Of a DNA stretch of 64,000 bases, positions 34,219-43,074 are shown piece by piece. This DNA comes from Aquimarina sp. Aq107. Its GTDB lineage: Bacteria > Bacteroidota > Bacteroidia > Flavobacteriales > Flavobacteriaceae. Position numbers and translations under genes: made by a program. Under the pieces are notes generated by a model that saw only the letters and a list, made by a program, of their open reading frames with translations, made no database searches and had not been told where the DNA came from. Within the stretch, counting starts at the first letter, position 1; each line of letters starts with the position of its first letter. Location: assembly GCF_943733665.1 (NCBI RefSeq), contig NZ_OX030782.1, positions 826,001 to 890,000 on the forward strand. Reading direction: 5' to 3'.

Positions 34219-34890
34219 TTAAGCTTTAGTCGCTTTTAAGCTAACTTTTAACTCGATATCATCTAAGATGAACTTGTCACCTAAATTTTCAAATACTGAT
34301 TTAGATCCATAATTTACACCCCAATCTGTACGATTGATAGTAAAAACTTCACTGTTTAATGTCATAGTATTTCCTTCTACGGAAGTTGATGCTGGGAAAG
34401 AAATATTTTTCTTAATTCCTTTAATAGTAAGATTACCATCAATAACTGTTTTTCCTTCTTTTTCAGAAACACCAGTTACTTCAAAAGATGCATTTGGAAA
34501 TTGCGCTACATTGAAGAAATGATCTTCTTTACCTTCTCCTTCTCCTTTTAGATGACCTTCTAATCCTGCTTTTTGCTTACCTTCTAGATCAGTTACGTTA
34601 ATTGATGTCATATCAATTACGAAAGATCCACTTTGGATTTTTCCATCCTGAGTTTTTACCTTACCATCTGCTATATTGATGGTTCCTGTATGATTTTCTG
34701 TTGGCTTTTTTCCAACCCAATCTATAGTACTAGCTGCGTTGTCTACTACATATGTAATTGCTTCCGCTGGTGCTTCTACTACTTCTTCAGCTGCAGTAGC
34801 TTCCGTTTCATTTTTTTTCTCACCTTTACAAGAAGTTGCCGATACAATAATAGCAGTTACAGCAAATAGGTTAATCAATTTGGTCTTCAT
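34219..34890 (-). CDS. YceI family lipoprotein
   Basis: 223 residues. Lipoprotein signal peptide (VSATSC) and an acidic Ala/Glu linker precede the YceI domain (about 45-220): YVVDNAASTIDWVGKKPTEN, HFFNVAQFPNASFEVT, NLTIKGIKKNISFP and TINRTDWGVNYG. YceI proteins form lipocalin-like barrels that bind polyisoprenoids. The gene is divergent from grpE, sharing a 160-base intergenic region. Confidence 0.92.
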   Translation of the reverse strand: MKTKLINLFAVTAIIVSATSCKGEKKNETEATAAEEVVEAPAEAITYVVDNAASTIDWVGKKPTENHTGTINIADGKVKTQDGKIQSGSFVIDMTSINVTDLEGKQKAGLEGHLKGEGEGKEDHFFNVAQFPNASFEVTGVSEKEGKTVIDGNLTIKGIKKNISFPASTSVEGNTMTLNSEVFTINRTDWGVNYGSKSVFENLGDKFILDDIELKVSLKATKA

Positions 34891-34972
34891 AATAATGTTA
34901 GTTTATAGTTTAATTTTCAAAATTATTTTTTTAGAAAATGAATACTCTTAAATATATACTAAAATATTCCTG

Positions 34973-35011
34973 TGACATTATGACATTTATTCAAAAATGG
35001 CAGTACTTTTG
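34973..35011 (+). promoter_or_regulatory. grpE promoter with tandem TGACATTA/TGACATTT repeat
   Basis: An exact -7 box TACTTTTG lies at 35004-35011. In place of a TTG at -33 there are two abutting 8-base direct repeats, TGACATTA (34973-34980) and TGACATTT (34981-34988). They are correctly placed for a promoter element or activator site of a chaperone operon, which would make the promoter stress-specific; this is inference. Confidence 0.5.
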
Positions 35012-35050
35012 CATCTTCAAATAAAGAAACTTATAAAAGGTACTAGTTAC

Positions 35051-35593
35051 ATGAGTAAGAAAAATAAAAACACAGAAGATATAAAAGATCAAGTAGAAGA
35101 AGTACTTGATACTACTGTTGAAGATACTGAAGTAGAGGAAATAGATGTTGAAACACAATTAAAAGAAGATCTGGAAAAGGAGAAAGATAAATTTTTGAGA
35201 CTTTTTGCAGAGTTTGAAAATTATAAAAAGCGAACTTCAAAGGAACGTATAGAATTATTTAAGACCGCAGGTAAGGATGTAATGCAATCTATGTTACCTG
35301 TTTTGGATGATTTTGATCGTGCTATGAAAGAGATTGAAAAGTCTGCTGATAAAGATTTGCTAAAAGGGGTGGAGTTAATCCATAATAAATTGAAAGAAGC
35401 CCTTAAAGGGAAAGGTTTATCAGAAGTTGAGGTAGCTGCTGGAGATGCTTTTAATGCAGATGATCATGAAGCAATTACCCAGATACCTGCTCCAACAGAT
35501 GAGTTAAAGGGGAAGATTGTGGATGTTATAGAAAAAGGATATAAATTAGGAGATAAGGTAATTCGTTTTCCTAAGGTAGTAACCGGACAATAA
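35051..35593 (+). CDS. grpE: Nucleotide exchange factor GrpE
   Basis: 180 residues from the ATG at 35051. A frame extending to 34997 would overlap the predicted -7 promoter box and is rejected. The acidic N-terminus is followed by a long coiled coil (EDLEKEKDKFLRLFAEFENY, KKRTSKERIELFKTAGKDV) and the C-terminal beta domain (DAFNADDHEAITQIPAP ... VIEKGYKLGDKVIRFPKVVT). GrpE releases ADP from DnaK. dnaJ follows after 8 bases; dnaK itself is not in the window. Confidence 0.95.
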   Translation: MSKKNKNTEDIKDQVEEVLDTTVEDTEVEEIDVETQLKEDLEKEKDKFLRLFAEFENYKKRTSKERIELFKTAGKDVMQSMLPVLDDFDRAMKEIEKSADKDLLKGVELIHNKLKEALKGKGLSEVEVAAGDAFNADDHEAITQIPAPTDELKGKIVDVIEKGYKLGDKVIRFPKVVTGQ

Positions 35594-35601
35594 GATAAAC
35601 G

Positions 35602-36720
35602 ATGAAAGAAGATTTTTATGATATTTTAGGTATTAGTAAAGGTGCTACTGAAGCTGAAATTAAAAAGGCATATCGTAAAAAAGCGATAGAATATCATCCG
35701 GATAAAAACCCAGGAGATGCTACAGCAGAAGAAAAGTTTAAAAAAGCAGCAGAAGCATACGAAGTCTTAAGCGACCCTAACAAGAAAGCGCGTTACGATC
35801 AATATGGACATCAGGCTTTCGAAGGTGGCGGCGGTTTTGGCGGCGGTTTTGGAGGTGGCGGAATGAATATGGATGACATATTTAGTCAGTTCGGAGATAT
35901 TTTTGGCGGTGGTGGTTTTGGCGGCGGTTTTGGCGGCGGAGGAAGACAACGTCGCGTAAAAGGGAGTAATCTCCGTATTCGCGTAAAACTTACATTAGAG
36001 GAAATTGCTAATGGCGTAGAAAAGAAGATTAAAGTAAAACGAAAAATTCAAGCACCCGGAACTACTTATAAAACATGTGGAACATGTAATGGTAGTGGTC
36101 AAATGACTCGTATTACCAATACAATTTTGGGTAGAATGCAAACCTCTACTACGTGTTCTACTTGTGGAGGAGCTGGACAGGTTATAGATAAAAAACCTTC
36201 GGATGCAGATGGACAGGGACTAAAAGTTTCTGAAGAAACTGTAAGTATAAAAATACCGGCAGGAGTAGAAGATGGTATGCAACTTAAAGTTTCTGGAAAA
36301 GGAAATGAGGCGCCAGGTAATGGTGTCGCGGGAGATCTTTTAGTTGCAATAGAAGAATTAGATCATTCAGAATTACAACGCGAGGGTGATAACTTACATT
36401 ATGATCTTTATATTAGTTTTTCTGAGGCTGCTTTAGGAGCATCTAGAGAGATTGATACTGTATCTGGTAAAGTTCGTATTAAAATAGAAGAAGGTGTACA
36501 AAGCGGTAAAATATTAAGATTACGTGGTAAAGGAATTCCTAGTATAAATGGTTATGGAAAAGGAGATCTTTTAGTACACGTGAATGTATGGACTCCAAAA
36601 ACATTGAATAAAGAACAACGAGAGTTTTTCGAAAGAATGGCGCAGGATGATCATTTTAAACCTAGTCCTGATAGTAAAGACAAATCATTTTTTGAAAAAG
36701 TTAAAGATATGTTTTCATAA
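35602..36720 (+). CDS. dnaJ: Chaperone DnaJ, with a single pair of zinc motifs
   Basis: 372 residues. The J domain (about 4-68) has the HPD motif in YHPDKNPGD. The Gly/Phe region (about 76-115) is a GGGFGGGF repeat. The Cys-rich region has only two CxxCxGxG motifs (CGTCNGSG and CSTCGGAG) instead of the usual four, enough for one zinc site. Two beta-sandwich substrate-binding domains and a C-terminal helix follow. DnaJ stimulates DnaK ATP hydrolysis and delivers substrates. From memory, the reduced zinc region occurs in other Flavobacteriaceae. It is in an operon with grpE. Confidence 0.95.
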   Translation: MKEDFYDILGISKGATEAEIKKAYRKKAIEYHPDKNPGDATAEEKFKKAAEAYEVLSDPNKKARYDQYGHQAFEGGGGFGGGFGGGGMNMDDIFSQFGDIFGGGGFGGGFGGGGRQRRVKGSNLRIRVKLTLEEIANGVEKKIKVKRKIQAPGTTYKTCGTCNGSGQMTRITNTILGRMQTSTTCSTCGGAGQVIDKKPSDADGQGLKVSEETVSIKIPAGVEDGMQLKVSGKGNEAPGNGVAGDLLVAIEELDHSELQREGDNLHYDLYISFSEAALGASREIDTVSGKVRIKIEEGVQSGKILRLRGKGIPSINGYGKGDLLVHVNVWTPKTLNKEQREFFERMAQDDHFKPSPDSKDKSFFEKVKDMFS

Positions 36721-36765
36721 AAATAAGAATCATAAAATATAACCAGAATCATTCTTGAATGCTAA

Positions 36766-36794
36766 TTTTTGTTTAATAAAAATTCGTATATTTG
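36766..36794 (+). promoter_or_regulatory. Promoter of the candidate small RNA at 36.8 kb
   Basis: TTTTTG (36766-36771), a 15-base spacer and an exact -7 box TATATTTG (36787-36794). The spacer is slightly short. No coding sequence starts within 260 bases downstream. Confidence 0.4.
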
Positions 36795-36798
36795 AAAC

Positions 36799-36888
36799 AT
36801 CACTAGCGCATTTAGTGATAATTTTTCTTTTTCATAGCAATTTTTTTCCCATCCTTAATACTTGTATTTAGGGTGGGTTTTGTTTTTT
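36799..36888 (+). ncRNA. Candidate small RNA with 5' hairpin and terminator
   Basis: In the 338-base gap between dnaJ and the ABC genes. A 7-bp hairpin ATCACTA (36799-36805) with TAGTGAT (36813-36819) starts the element; a terminator pairs CCCATCC (36848-36854) with GGGTGGG (36871-36877), followed by TTTTGTTTTTT. With the promoter box at 36787, the transcript would be about 85-90 bases. No similar copy is seen in the window. The rest of the gap (36890-37058) shows nothing clear. Confidence 0.4.
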
Positions 36889-37058
36889 ATAGACACTAAA
36901 TTTTCTGGACCAATCTAGATTCTAATTTGAGGCATGTCCCATATGTAAATTCAATCTTACTATTGAATGATCAGTTTAAATTCGTTATTTATTTCATTTC
37001 ATTAATATTTTGACTTAATTAGCATTGTTTTTAATTTTTTAATAAACCATACCTTTTT

Positions 37059-37988
37059 ATGACTAATCTTTTAGAGGTACAACAGGCATCGAAACAATTT
37101 GGCGATTTTATTGCATTAAATGATGTTTCTATAAAAGTACCTAAAGGAAGTATTTTTGGTTTATTGGGTCCTAATGGAGCTGGTAAAACTACTTTGATAA
37201 GAATCATTAATCAAATTACATTACCAGATACTGGAAGTGTATTTCTTGATGGAGAACCATTGCAACCACATCATGTAAAAGATATAGGTTATTTACCTGA
37301 AGAAAGAGGTTTGTATAAATCTATGAAAGTAGGAGAGCAAGCATTATATCTTGCTCAATTAAAGGGGTTAAGTAAAAAAGATGCTAAAGAGCGTCTTAAA
37401 TATTGGTTTGATAAATTTGATATTTCGCATTGGTGGGATAAAAAAATACAAGAGCTGTCTAAAGGAATGGCTCAAAAAGTTCAATTTATTGTTACAGTAC
37501 TACATAGACCCAAGTTGTTAATATTTGATGAACCTTTTAGCGGGTTTGATCCAATAAATGCCAATGTGATTAAAGATGAAATACTTCAATTACGAGATGA
37601 AGGCGCTACAGTAATTTTTTCAACGCATCGTATGGAGAGTGTGGAGGAGTTATGTGATCATATTGCTTTGATAAATAAGTCAAATAAAATATTGGAGGGA
37701 AAGGTGTCTGACATTAAAAAAGAGTATAAGTCAAATACTTTTGAAGTCGGACTACTATCTGATAATAATCTAGAATTACAGAAAGATTTACAAACCAAGT
37801 TTGTAACAGAACCTGCTGATTTTAAAACTATCGAAGATCAATTGAAGTTGAAAATTTCTTTGGATAATAATACTTCCTCAAATGATTTATTAAAGTATTT
37901 GTCCGAGAAAGGGCAAGTTGTTAGGTTTAACGAGGTGATACCAAATGTAAACGAAATATTCATTAAAACCATTACCGAAAATGAGTAG
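37059..37988 (+). CDS. ABC transporter ATP-binding protein (NatA/ABC-2 type)
   Basis: 309 residues. Walker A GPNGAGKTTL, Q-loop region YLPEERGLY, signature LSKGM (a degenerate LSGGQ), Walker B LLIFDEPFSGFDP and switch His in STHRMES. The C-terminal 80 residues match DUF4162, as in NatA-like exporters. Its end overlaps the permease start by 8 bases, so the two form one transporter. Substrate unknown (Na+, drug or lipid export are family possibilities). Confidence 0.92.
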   Translation: MTNLLEVQQASKQFGDFIALNDVSIKVPKGSIFGLLGPNGAGKTTLIRIINQITLPDTGSVFLDGEPLQPHHVKDIGYLPEERGLYKSMKVGEQALYLAQLKGLSKKDAKERLKYWFDKFDISHWWDKKIQELSKGMAQKVQFIVTVLHRPKLLIFDEPFSGFDPINANVIKDEILQLRDEGATVIFSTHRMESVEELCDHIALINKSNKILEGKVSDIKKEYKSNTFEVGLLSDNNLELQKDLQTKFVTEPADFKTIEDQLKLKISLDNNTSSNDLLKYLSEKGQVVRFNEVIPNVNEIFIKTITENE

Positions 37989-39282
37989 TAATTTACAGTT
38001 AATTATAAAGAGAGAATTTATATCTCGAGTTCGCAATAGAACTTTTGTTGTAATGACTTTTCTAAGTCCTTTAATCGTAGTGGGAATGATTGCATTGATC
38101 GCTTGGTTAACCACTCTTAATAATGACGAAGTTAAGAAGGTGGCTTACATAGATGAAACAAAGTCATTTGCTGTTGATCTTAAAGATACTGATGAGGTAA
38201 AATATATAGATTATAGTAGTTTTGATTTAGAAACCGCAAAAGACTCTGTAATATCCCAAAAATTATATGGTTTATTGTATATCCCTAATAAATCTACTAA
38301 TAAAGAGCTTGCAGAATCCATACAGTTTTATGCAGATGAATCTCCCAATTTTTCAATATTAAATAAGATTGAGAGAATCATAGCGAATAAACTAACAAAA
38401 CAGAATTATAAAGCAGAAGGTCTAAATTTAGAGGCAATAGAGAGTTCCAAGGCCAGAATAAATATCCAAATAGAGAATTTTTCTGGAGAGAAAACTTCTA
38501 AAATGTCTAATTATGTAAAAATGGCATTTGGAGGATTTGCAGGCTATTTACTAATGATGTTTATCATTATATATGGTAATATGGTGATGCGATCTGTTAT
38601 AGAAGAAAAAACAAATCGTATTATTGAGATTATTATTTCTTCGGTAAAACCTATGCAGTTAATGATGGGTAAGATCCTAGGGACATCTTTTGCAGGTATT
38701 TTACAGTTTTTTATTTGGGTAATTTTAGGAGGCGTTCTTCTTATAGTTGCTACCTCTGTATTTGGAATAGATCCGCAACCAGTAGGAGTCGATCCGTCTA
38801 TAGCTTTACAAGAAAACAATCAACAAGAAATTCAGCTTTTAGTACAGGATATTCTAAAACTTCCTTTATTAACATTGGTTTCGTCCTTTTTTGTATATTT
38901 TATCGGAGGTTATTTTTTATATAGTTCGATATATGCAGCTATTGGAGCAGCAGTAGATAGTGAAACAGATTCTCAGCAATTTATGCTGCCAATTATATTA
39001 CCTTTAATGCTAGGTATTTATGTTGGATTTTTTGCAGTAATTGAGAATCCACACGGAACAGTATCTACAGTGTTTTCTATGATTCCTCTTACTTCTCCGA
39101 TAGTTATGCTTATGCGTATACCTTTTGGAGTTCCTTGGTGGGAAATTCTAATTTCTATTGCATTACTTATAGGGAGTATTATTTTTATGGTATGGTTTGC
39201 AGGTAAAATTTATAGAATAGGTATTTTGATGTACGGTAAAAAACCAAGTTACAAGGAGTTGTTTAAATGGTTGAAGTATTAA
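37981..39282 (+). CDS. ABC transporter permease (NatB/ABC-2 type)
   Basis: 433 residues. One membrane helix near residues 25-45, a large extracytoplasmic domain (about 55-175), then five or six C-terminal helices, including the conserved VIEEKTNRIIEIIISSVKP between helices 2 and 3. This is the ABC-2 type export permease layout of NatB. It overlaps the ATPase gene and ends 1 base before the MscS gene. Confidence 0.9.
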   Translation: MSSNLQLIIKREFISRVRNRTFVVMTFLSPLIVVGMIALIAWLTTLNNDEVKKVAYIDETKSFAVDLKDTDEVKYIDYSSFDLETAKDSVISQKLYGLLYIPNKSTNKELAESIQFYADESPNFSILNKIERIIANKLTKQNYKAEGLNLEAIESSKARINIQIENFSGEKTSKMSNYVKMAFGGFAGYLLMMFIIIYGNMVMRSVIEEKTNRIIEIIISSVKPMQLMMGKILGTSFAGILQFFIWVILGGVLLIVATSVFGIDPQPVGVDPSIALQENNQQEIQLLVQDILKLPLLTLVSSFFVYFIGGYFLYSSIYAAIGAAVDSETDSQQFMLPIILPLMLGIYVGFFAVIENPHGTVSTVFSMIPLTSPIVMLMRIPFGVPWWEILISIALLIGSIIFMVWFAGKIYRIGILMYGKKPSYKELFKWLKY

Positions 39283-39283
39283 T

Positions 39284-40180
39284 ATGATTCAGGAAGAAAT
39301 AACAGAGCAGGTTAAAGAGGTAATCCAGGAAGATGTATGGGGTAGTATTAAGAAATTTTTAGATTACGAAATATTTCATTTTGGTCCAGATGATCATTCT
39401 ATTATACTCACTGTTGGTCTATTGTTATTCGTGATATTTATTCTTATTATTACTACGATATCATTAAAGTTCATTCGACGAATAGTGACAAGAAAATTAC
39501 AGAATGAGGATAAACTAAAGTTTGAATCTGTTTTTTCTTTTTCAAAGTATTTTATCTACATTATTGTTATTCTCATAACCTTAGATAGTATTGGGTTCAA
39601 TATTACCGCTATTTTTGCTGCTTCTGCGGCGTTATTAGTAGGTGTTGGTTTGGCATTACAAACATTAATTCAGGATGTTATTTCAGGAATTTTTATTTTA
39701 ATAGATCAGACCGTTCATGTAGGTGACATTATTGAATTAGATGGTAAAGTTGGTAGAGTAGAAGAAATTAAACTAAGAACTACTAGAGCGGTAACCATAG
39801 ATAATAAAGTATTGGTTATCCCAAACCATAAGTATCTTACATCAACATTATATAATTGGACTCAGAATGGATCAATAACGAGAGAATCTGTAGAGATTGG
39901 AGTAGCGTATGGTAGCGATATAAATTTAGTAAAAGAATTGCTTCTCAAAATAGCGAACGATAATGAAAAAATTCTGAAAACCCCAGAACCATTAGTATTG
40001 TTTACTAACTTTGGAGATAGTTCTCTAAATTTTAAACTTATTTTTACGATGAATGATAGCTTTCAGGCTAGTATTCCAAAAAGTGAAATAAGATTTGAAA
40101 TTGATCGTTTATTTAGGGAGAATAAGATAAATATTCCATTCCCTCAGCGAGAAGTTACTATCTTAAACCCCAAACAGTAG
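39284..40180 (+). CDS. Mechanosensitive ion channel (MscS family)
   Basis: 298 residues. Hydrophobic helices near 40-62 and 82-120, pore helix region SAALLVGVGLALQTLIQDVI and beta domain with DQTVHVGDIIELDGKVG, RTTRAVTIDNKVLVIPNHK. The N-terminus has an acidic amphipathic stretch (EEITEQVKEVIQEDVWG). It is in an operon with the ABC transporter (1-base gap) and the next envelope gene, an arrangement that suggests a shared envelope-stress role. Confidence 0.92.
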   Translation: MIQEEITEQVKEVIQEDVWGSIKKFLDYEIFHFGPDDHSIILTVGLLLFVIFILIITTISLKFIRRIVTRKLQNEDKLKFESVFSFSKYFIYIIVILITLDSIGFNITAIFAASAALLVGVGLALQTLIQDVISGIFILIDQTVHVGDIIELDGKVGRVEEIKLRTTRAVTIDNKVLVIPNHKYLTSTLYNWTQNGSITRESVEIGVAYGSDINLVKELLLKIANDNEKILKTPEPLVLFTNFGDSSLNFKLIFTMNDSFQASIPKSEIRFEIDRLFRENKINIPFPQREVTILNPKQ

Positions 40181-40200
40181 TATAGCCCCTAGATATAAAA

Positions 40201-41103
40201 ATGAATAATAGAAGCCTGCTAATAATTTGTATTACTCTTTACTGTATTATTAATACGGTAAGATCACAGGATACTAATTTAGCTAGGGTAGAGTATGCGT
40301 ATATTCCGCAAGCTAATAGTGATAATGAATATAATAGTTTAAGAATTTCTGGAAACTATCCAATTAAAATGGATGACAAGGGGACTTATTTGGTGATGTC
40401 ATTTCAGTATAGATTAAATAACTTATTGTTAAATGATGATTCTATAATCGTTGAGAAAGATGGTCTTCAAGAATTTCATACGATAGGTTTTGAATTAGGA
40501 TATACCTACAAAATGAAAAATGACTGGAGATTCGGAGCTAAACTGGGAACACGTCTTTCCTCTAACCTTGAAGGTTCTGGAATAGATGGAGATGATTTTA
40601 GATATGCAGGATCAGTATACTTTGTAAAAAGTTACGGAAAGAAAACATCCCCAAAATCTGCAAGATTAGTGTTGGGATTGCGATACGCTGCACCGGCTAG
40701 TATTAATTTTCCATTGCCTATTATTAATTATTCTAAACGATTTCATCCAAGTTGGTCATATTCTATAGGAACACCAAAAACTAGCATAAAATATTTTTTT
40801 AATGAGACCAATACTTTACAAGCATTTATCGGGCTAGATCGGTTTTATGGTAACATACAGAATAATAGGGTGTTTGTCGATGAAAATGGCGAGACTAAAA
40901 CTGCAGAAAACGCTTCAATGTTATTAATTAATAGTGCTTTGGGGTATGAATACTATTTTACGGAACACTTATTGTTATTTGCATATGGCGGATATACTTT
41001 AAGTAATGAAATTCGCTTGCGAGATAAAAATCAAGAAAATGTTTTAATTCTCAATGATAAAAACACATTTTATCTGAGAGGTGGAATTAAATTAAAATTA
41101 TAA
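40201..41103 (+). CDS. Outer-membrane beta-barrel-like protein (DUF6268-like)
   Basis: 300 residues with a signal peptide ending VRSQ. The body is a series of amphipathic beta strands with aromatic ends (GTYLVMSFQYRL, GFELGYTYKMKNDWRF, SMLLINSALGYEYYF, LLLFAYGGYTLSNEIRL) and ends GGIKLKL. This is the pattern of a small outer-membrane barrel; DUF6268 is my best guess. The stop codon overlaps the start of the sigma-54 regulator by one base (TAATG). Confidence 0.65.
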   Translation: MNNRSLLIICITLYCIINTVRSQDTNLARVEYAYIPQANSDNEYNSLRISGNYPIKMDDKGTYLVMSFQYRLNNLLLNDDSIIVEKDGLQEFHTIGFELGYTYKMKNDWRFGAKLGTRLSSNLEGSGIDGDDFRYAGSVYFVKSYGKKTSPKSARLVLGLRYAAPASINFPLPIINYSKRFHPSWSYSIGTPKTSIKYFFNETNTLQAFIGLDRFYGNIQNNRVFVDENGETKTAENASMLLINSALGYEYYFTEHLLLFAYGGYTLSNEIRLRDKNQENVLILNDKNTFYLRGGIKLKL

Positions 41104-42266
41104 TGGCAAAAATATTAGTAATAGAGGATGAAGCGGCAATCAGAAGAGTGCTCGTTAAGATATTATCAGAGGAAAGTGATAAATATGAAGTTTTTGAGGC
41201 TGAAGATGGACTAGTCGGAATTGAAAAAATCAAGAGTGAGGATTTCGATTTAGTACTATGTGATATCAAAATGCCTAAAATGGATGGAGTAGAGGTGTTA
41301 GAAGCCGTAAAAAAAATAAAACCAGAAGTTCCTATGGTTATGATTTCGGGTCACGGTGATTTAGATACAGCTGTAAATACAATGAGACTAGGAGCTTTTG
41401 ATTATATTTCTAAACCGCCAGACCTTAATCGATTGCTAAATACGGTTCGTAATGCTTTAGACAGAAAAGAGTTAGTTGTCGAAAACAAAATGCTTAAAAA
41501 GAAGGTCTCTAAAAATTATGAGATGATCGGTGAGTCCACAGCCATTTCTGATATAAAGAATATTATCGAAAAAGTTGCCACGACTGATGCAAGAGTTCTT
41601 ATAACAGGTCCAAATGGTACTGGTAAAGAATTAGTAGCACATTGGATACATCAAAAAAGTGAACGATCAAAAGGTCAAATGATAGAAGTGAACTGTGCTG
41701 CTATTCCTGGCGAATTAATTGAAAGTGAGCTGTTTGGTCATGTAAAAGGAGCATTCACCTCTGCTAATAAAGATCGTGCAGGTAAATTTGAGGCAGCAAA
41801 TGGTGGAACTATATTTTTAGATGAAATTGGAGATATGAGCCTTTCGGCACAGGCTAAAGTACTTAGAGCTTTACAAGAAAATAAGATACAAAGAGTCGGT
41901 AGCGATAAGGATATTAAAGTAGATGTACGAGTAGTAGCTGCCACAAATAAGGATCTTAAAAAAGAAATTGCGGACAATAAATTTAGAGAGGATTTATATC
42001 ATCGATTAGCAGTTATCTTAATAAAAGTACCGGCATTAAATGACCGTAGAGAAGATATTCCTTTATTAGTGGATTACTTTACAAAAAAGATTTCTAATGA
42101 ACAGGGATCTCCTGCTAAGACTTTTTCAGATAAAGCGGTTAAGCAATTACAGCAATATGATTGGACAGGTAATATTAGAGAATTACGTAATGTTGTGGAG
42201 CGTCTTATAATACTTGGTGGTAAGGAAGTTAGTGAGGAGGATGTTAAACTTTTTGCGGCGAAGTAA
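41103..42266 (+). CDS. Sigma-54-type response regulator without a DNA-binding domain
   Basis: 387 residues. The receiver domain (1-120) has phospho-acceptor D54 in LVLCDIKMP. A sigma-54 AAA+ domain (about 135-380) has Walker A GPNGTGKE (K175), Walker B TIFLDEIGD and the sigma-contact loop GAFTSA (216-221) instead of the standard GAFTGA. The protein stops right after the NIRELRNVVERL helix region, so the usual Fis-type helix-turn-helix is missing. Such regulators can act from solution without an enhancer site. It ends the operon that starts with the ABC transporter; no cognate kinase is adjacent. Confidence 0.9.
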   Translation: MAKILVIEDEAAIRRVLVKILSEESDKYEVFEAEDGLVGIEKIKSEDFDLVLCDIKMPKMDGVEVLEAVKKIKPEVPMVMISGHGDLDTAVNTMRLGAFDYISKPPDLNRLLNTVRNALDRKELVVENKMLKKKVSKNYEMIGESTAISDIKNIIEKVATTDARVLITGPNGTGKELVAHWIHQKSERSKGQMIEVNCAAIPGELIESELFGHVKGAFTSANKDRAGKFEAANGGTIFLDEIGDMSLSAQAKVLRALQENKIQRVGSDKDIKVDVRVVAATNKDLKKEIADNKFREDLYHRLAVILIKVPALNDRREDIPLLVDYFTKKISNEQGSPAKTFSDKAVKQLQQYDWTGNIRELRNVVERLIILGGKEVSEEDVKLFAAK

Positions 42267-42314
42267 GAAGAATCATTATCTTGCGACTTACCCTAAAATA
42301 TATTGACCCCAAAA

Positions 42315-42836
42315 ATGAAGAGAATACTATTTGTAGTTATATTAGCTTGCCTGTCATCTGTATTGAATGCGCAGTATGAACCAAGTGCAATAAATTATGG
42401 GGTAGTTGCTATAAAGAGTTTTAGTTCGATAGAAGAAGTTGGGCTGGGAGTAAGAATGGAATACGCTCCAAATTGTTATACAACCTACATGGGGGAATAT
42501 AATCGTTTGTTTTCGATCGGAACGAGCGATGAGATAGAAGGGTATAACGAACTAGCTCTTGGAGTTAATTTGATTTTGTTTAATTGGTATCCAACAACGA
42601 TAACTGCTGGGTTTGGTTACATAGGAAACGATTCTAGCCTTTTTGAAGAGATAGAGGATGATGCTTTAATAGCTTTTAGAAGTGGAGATTTTAATCATGG
42701 CGCTCAGATCAAATTACGAGCTTTACATCAAATAGCTATTCCGGTGCATATTTTTGCCGAATTTAATTTAAAAAGCCTTGGAGAACAATATCATACGTTT
42801 CTTATTGGATTTAGTTACGACTTTGATGCACGATAA
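42315..42836 (+). CDS. Outer-membrane-like beta-strand protein, secreted
   Basis: 173 residues from the ATG at 42315; a TTG at 42303 would add four residues before the signal peptide and is less likely. Signal peptide ends VLNAQ. The rest is beta-rich (GVVAIKSFSSIEEVGLGVRM, ELALGVNLILFNWYPTTI, TFLIGFSYDF) and ends near a terminal aromatic, suggesting a small barrel. I recognise no named family. It lies 48 bases after the sigma-54 regulator and may belong to the same transcript. Confidence 0.6.
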   Translation: MKRILFVVILACLSSVLNAQYEPSAINYGVVAIKSFSSIEEVGLGVRMEYAPNCYTTYMGEYNRLFSIGTSDEIEGYNELALGVNLILFNWYPTTITAGFGYIGNDSSLFEEIEDDALIAFRSGDFNHGAQIKLRALHQIAIPVHIFAEFNLKSLGEQYHTFLIGFSYDFDAR

Positions 42837-43074
42837 TGATGTTGTTTTACTGTGGTAAAAGTTACTCTTTATTTTCACCTTTATATCTTCTCAAGATTCG
42901 TATTATGAAGGAGAGGAATATTTCTTGGGATTACATCCTAAGAATTTTAGAATGCATTACGTTACCTATCTTTTATTCTCACATGTTCTTTAGGTAATTA
43001 ATCTTACTTAACATTTTTCTTTTTTGACCAATCTAAAACTTTAGTATCTTACCAGAGATAATACAAATCAAACT

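Noticed and set aside
34997..35050. N-terminal extension of GrpE
   Set aside because: It overlaps the predicted -7 box at 35004-35011 and adds residues not typical for the family.
35820..35945. Short GGCGGCGGTTTTGG repeats, looking like a small repeat array
   Set aside because: They encode the Gly/Phe-rich region of DnaJ; they are coding repeats, not CRISPR or a mobile element.
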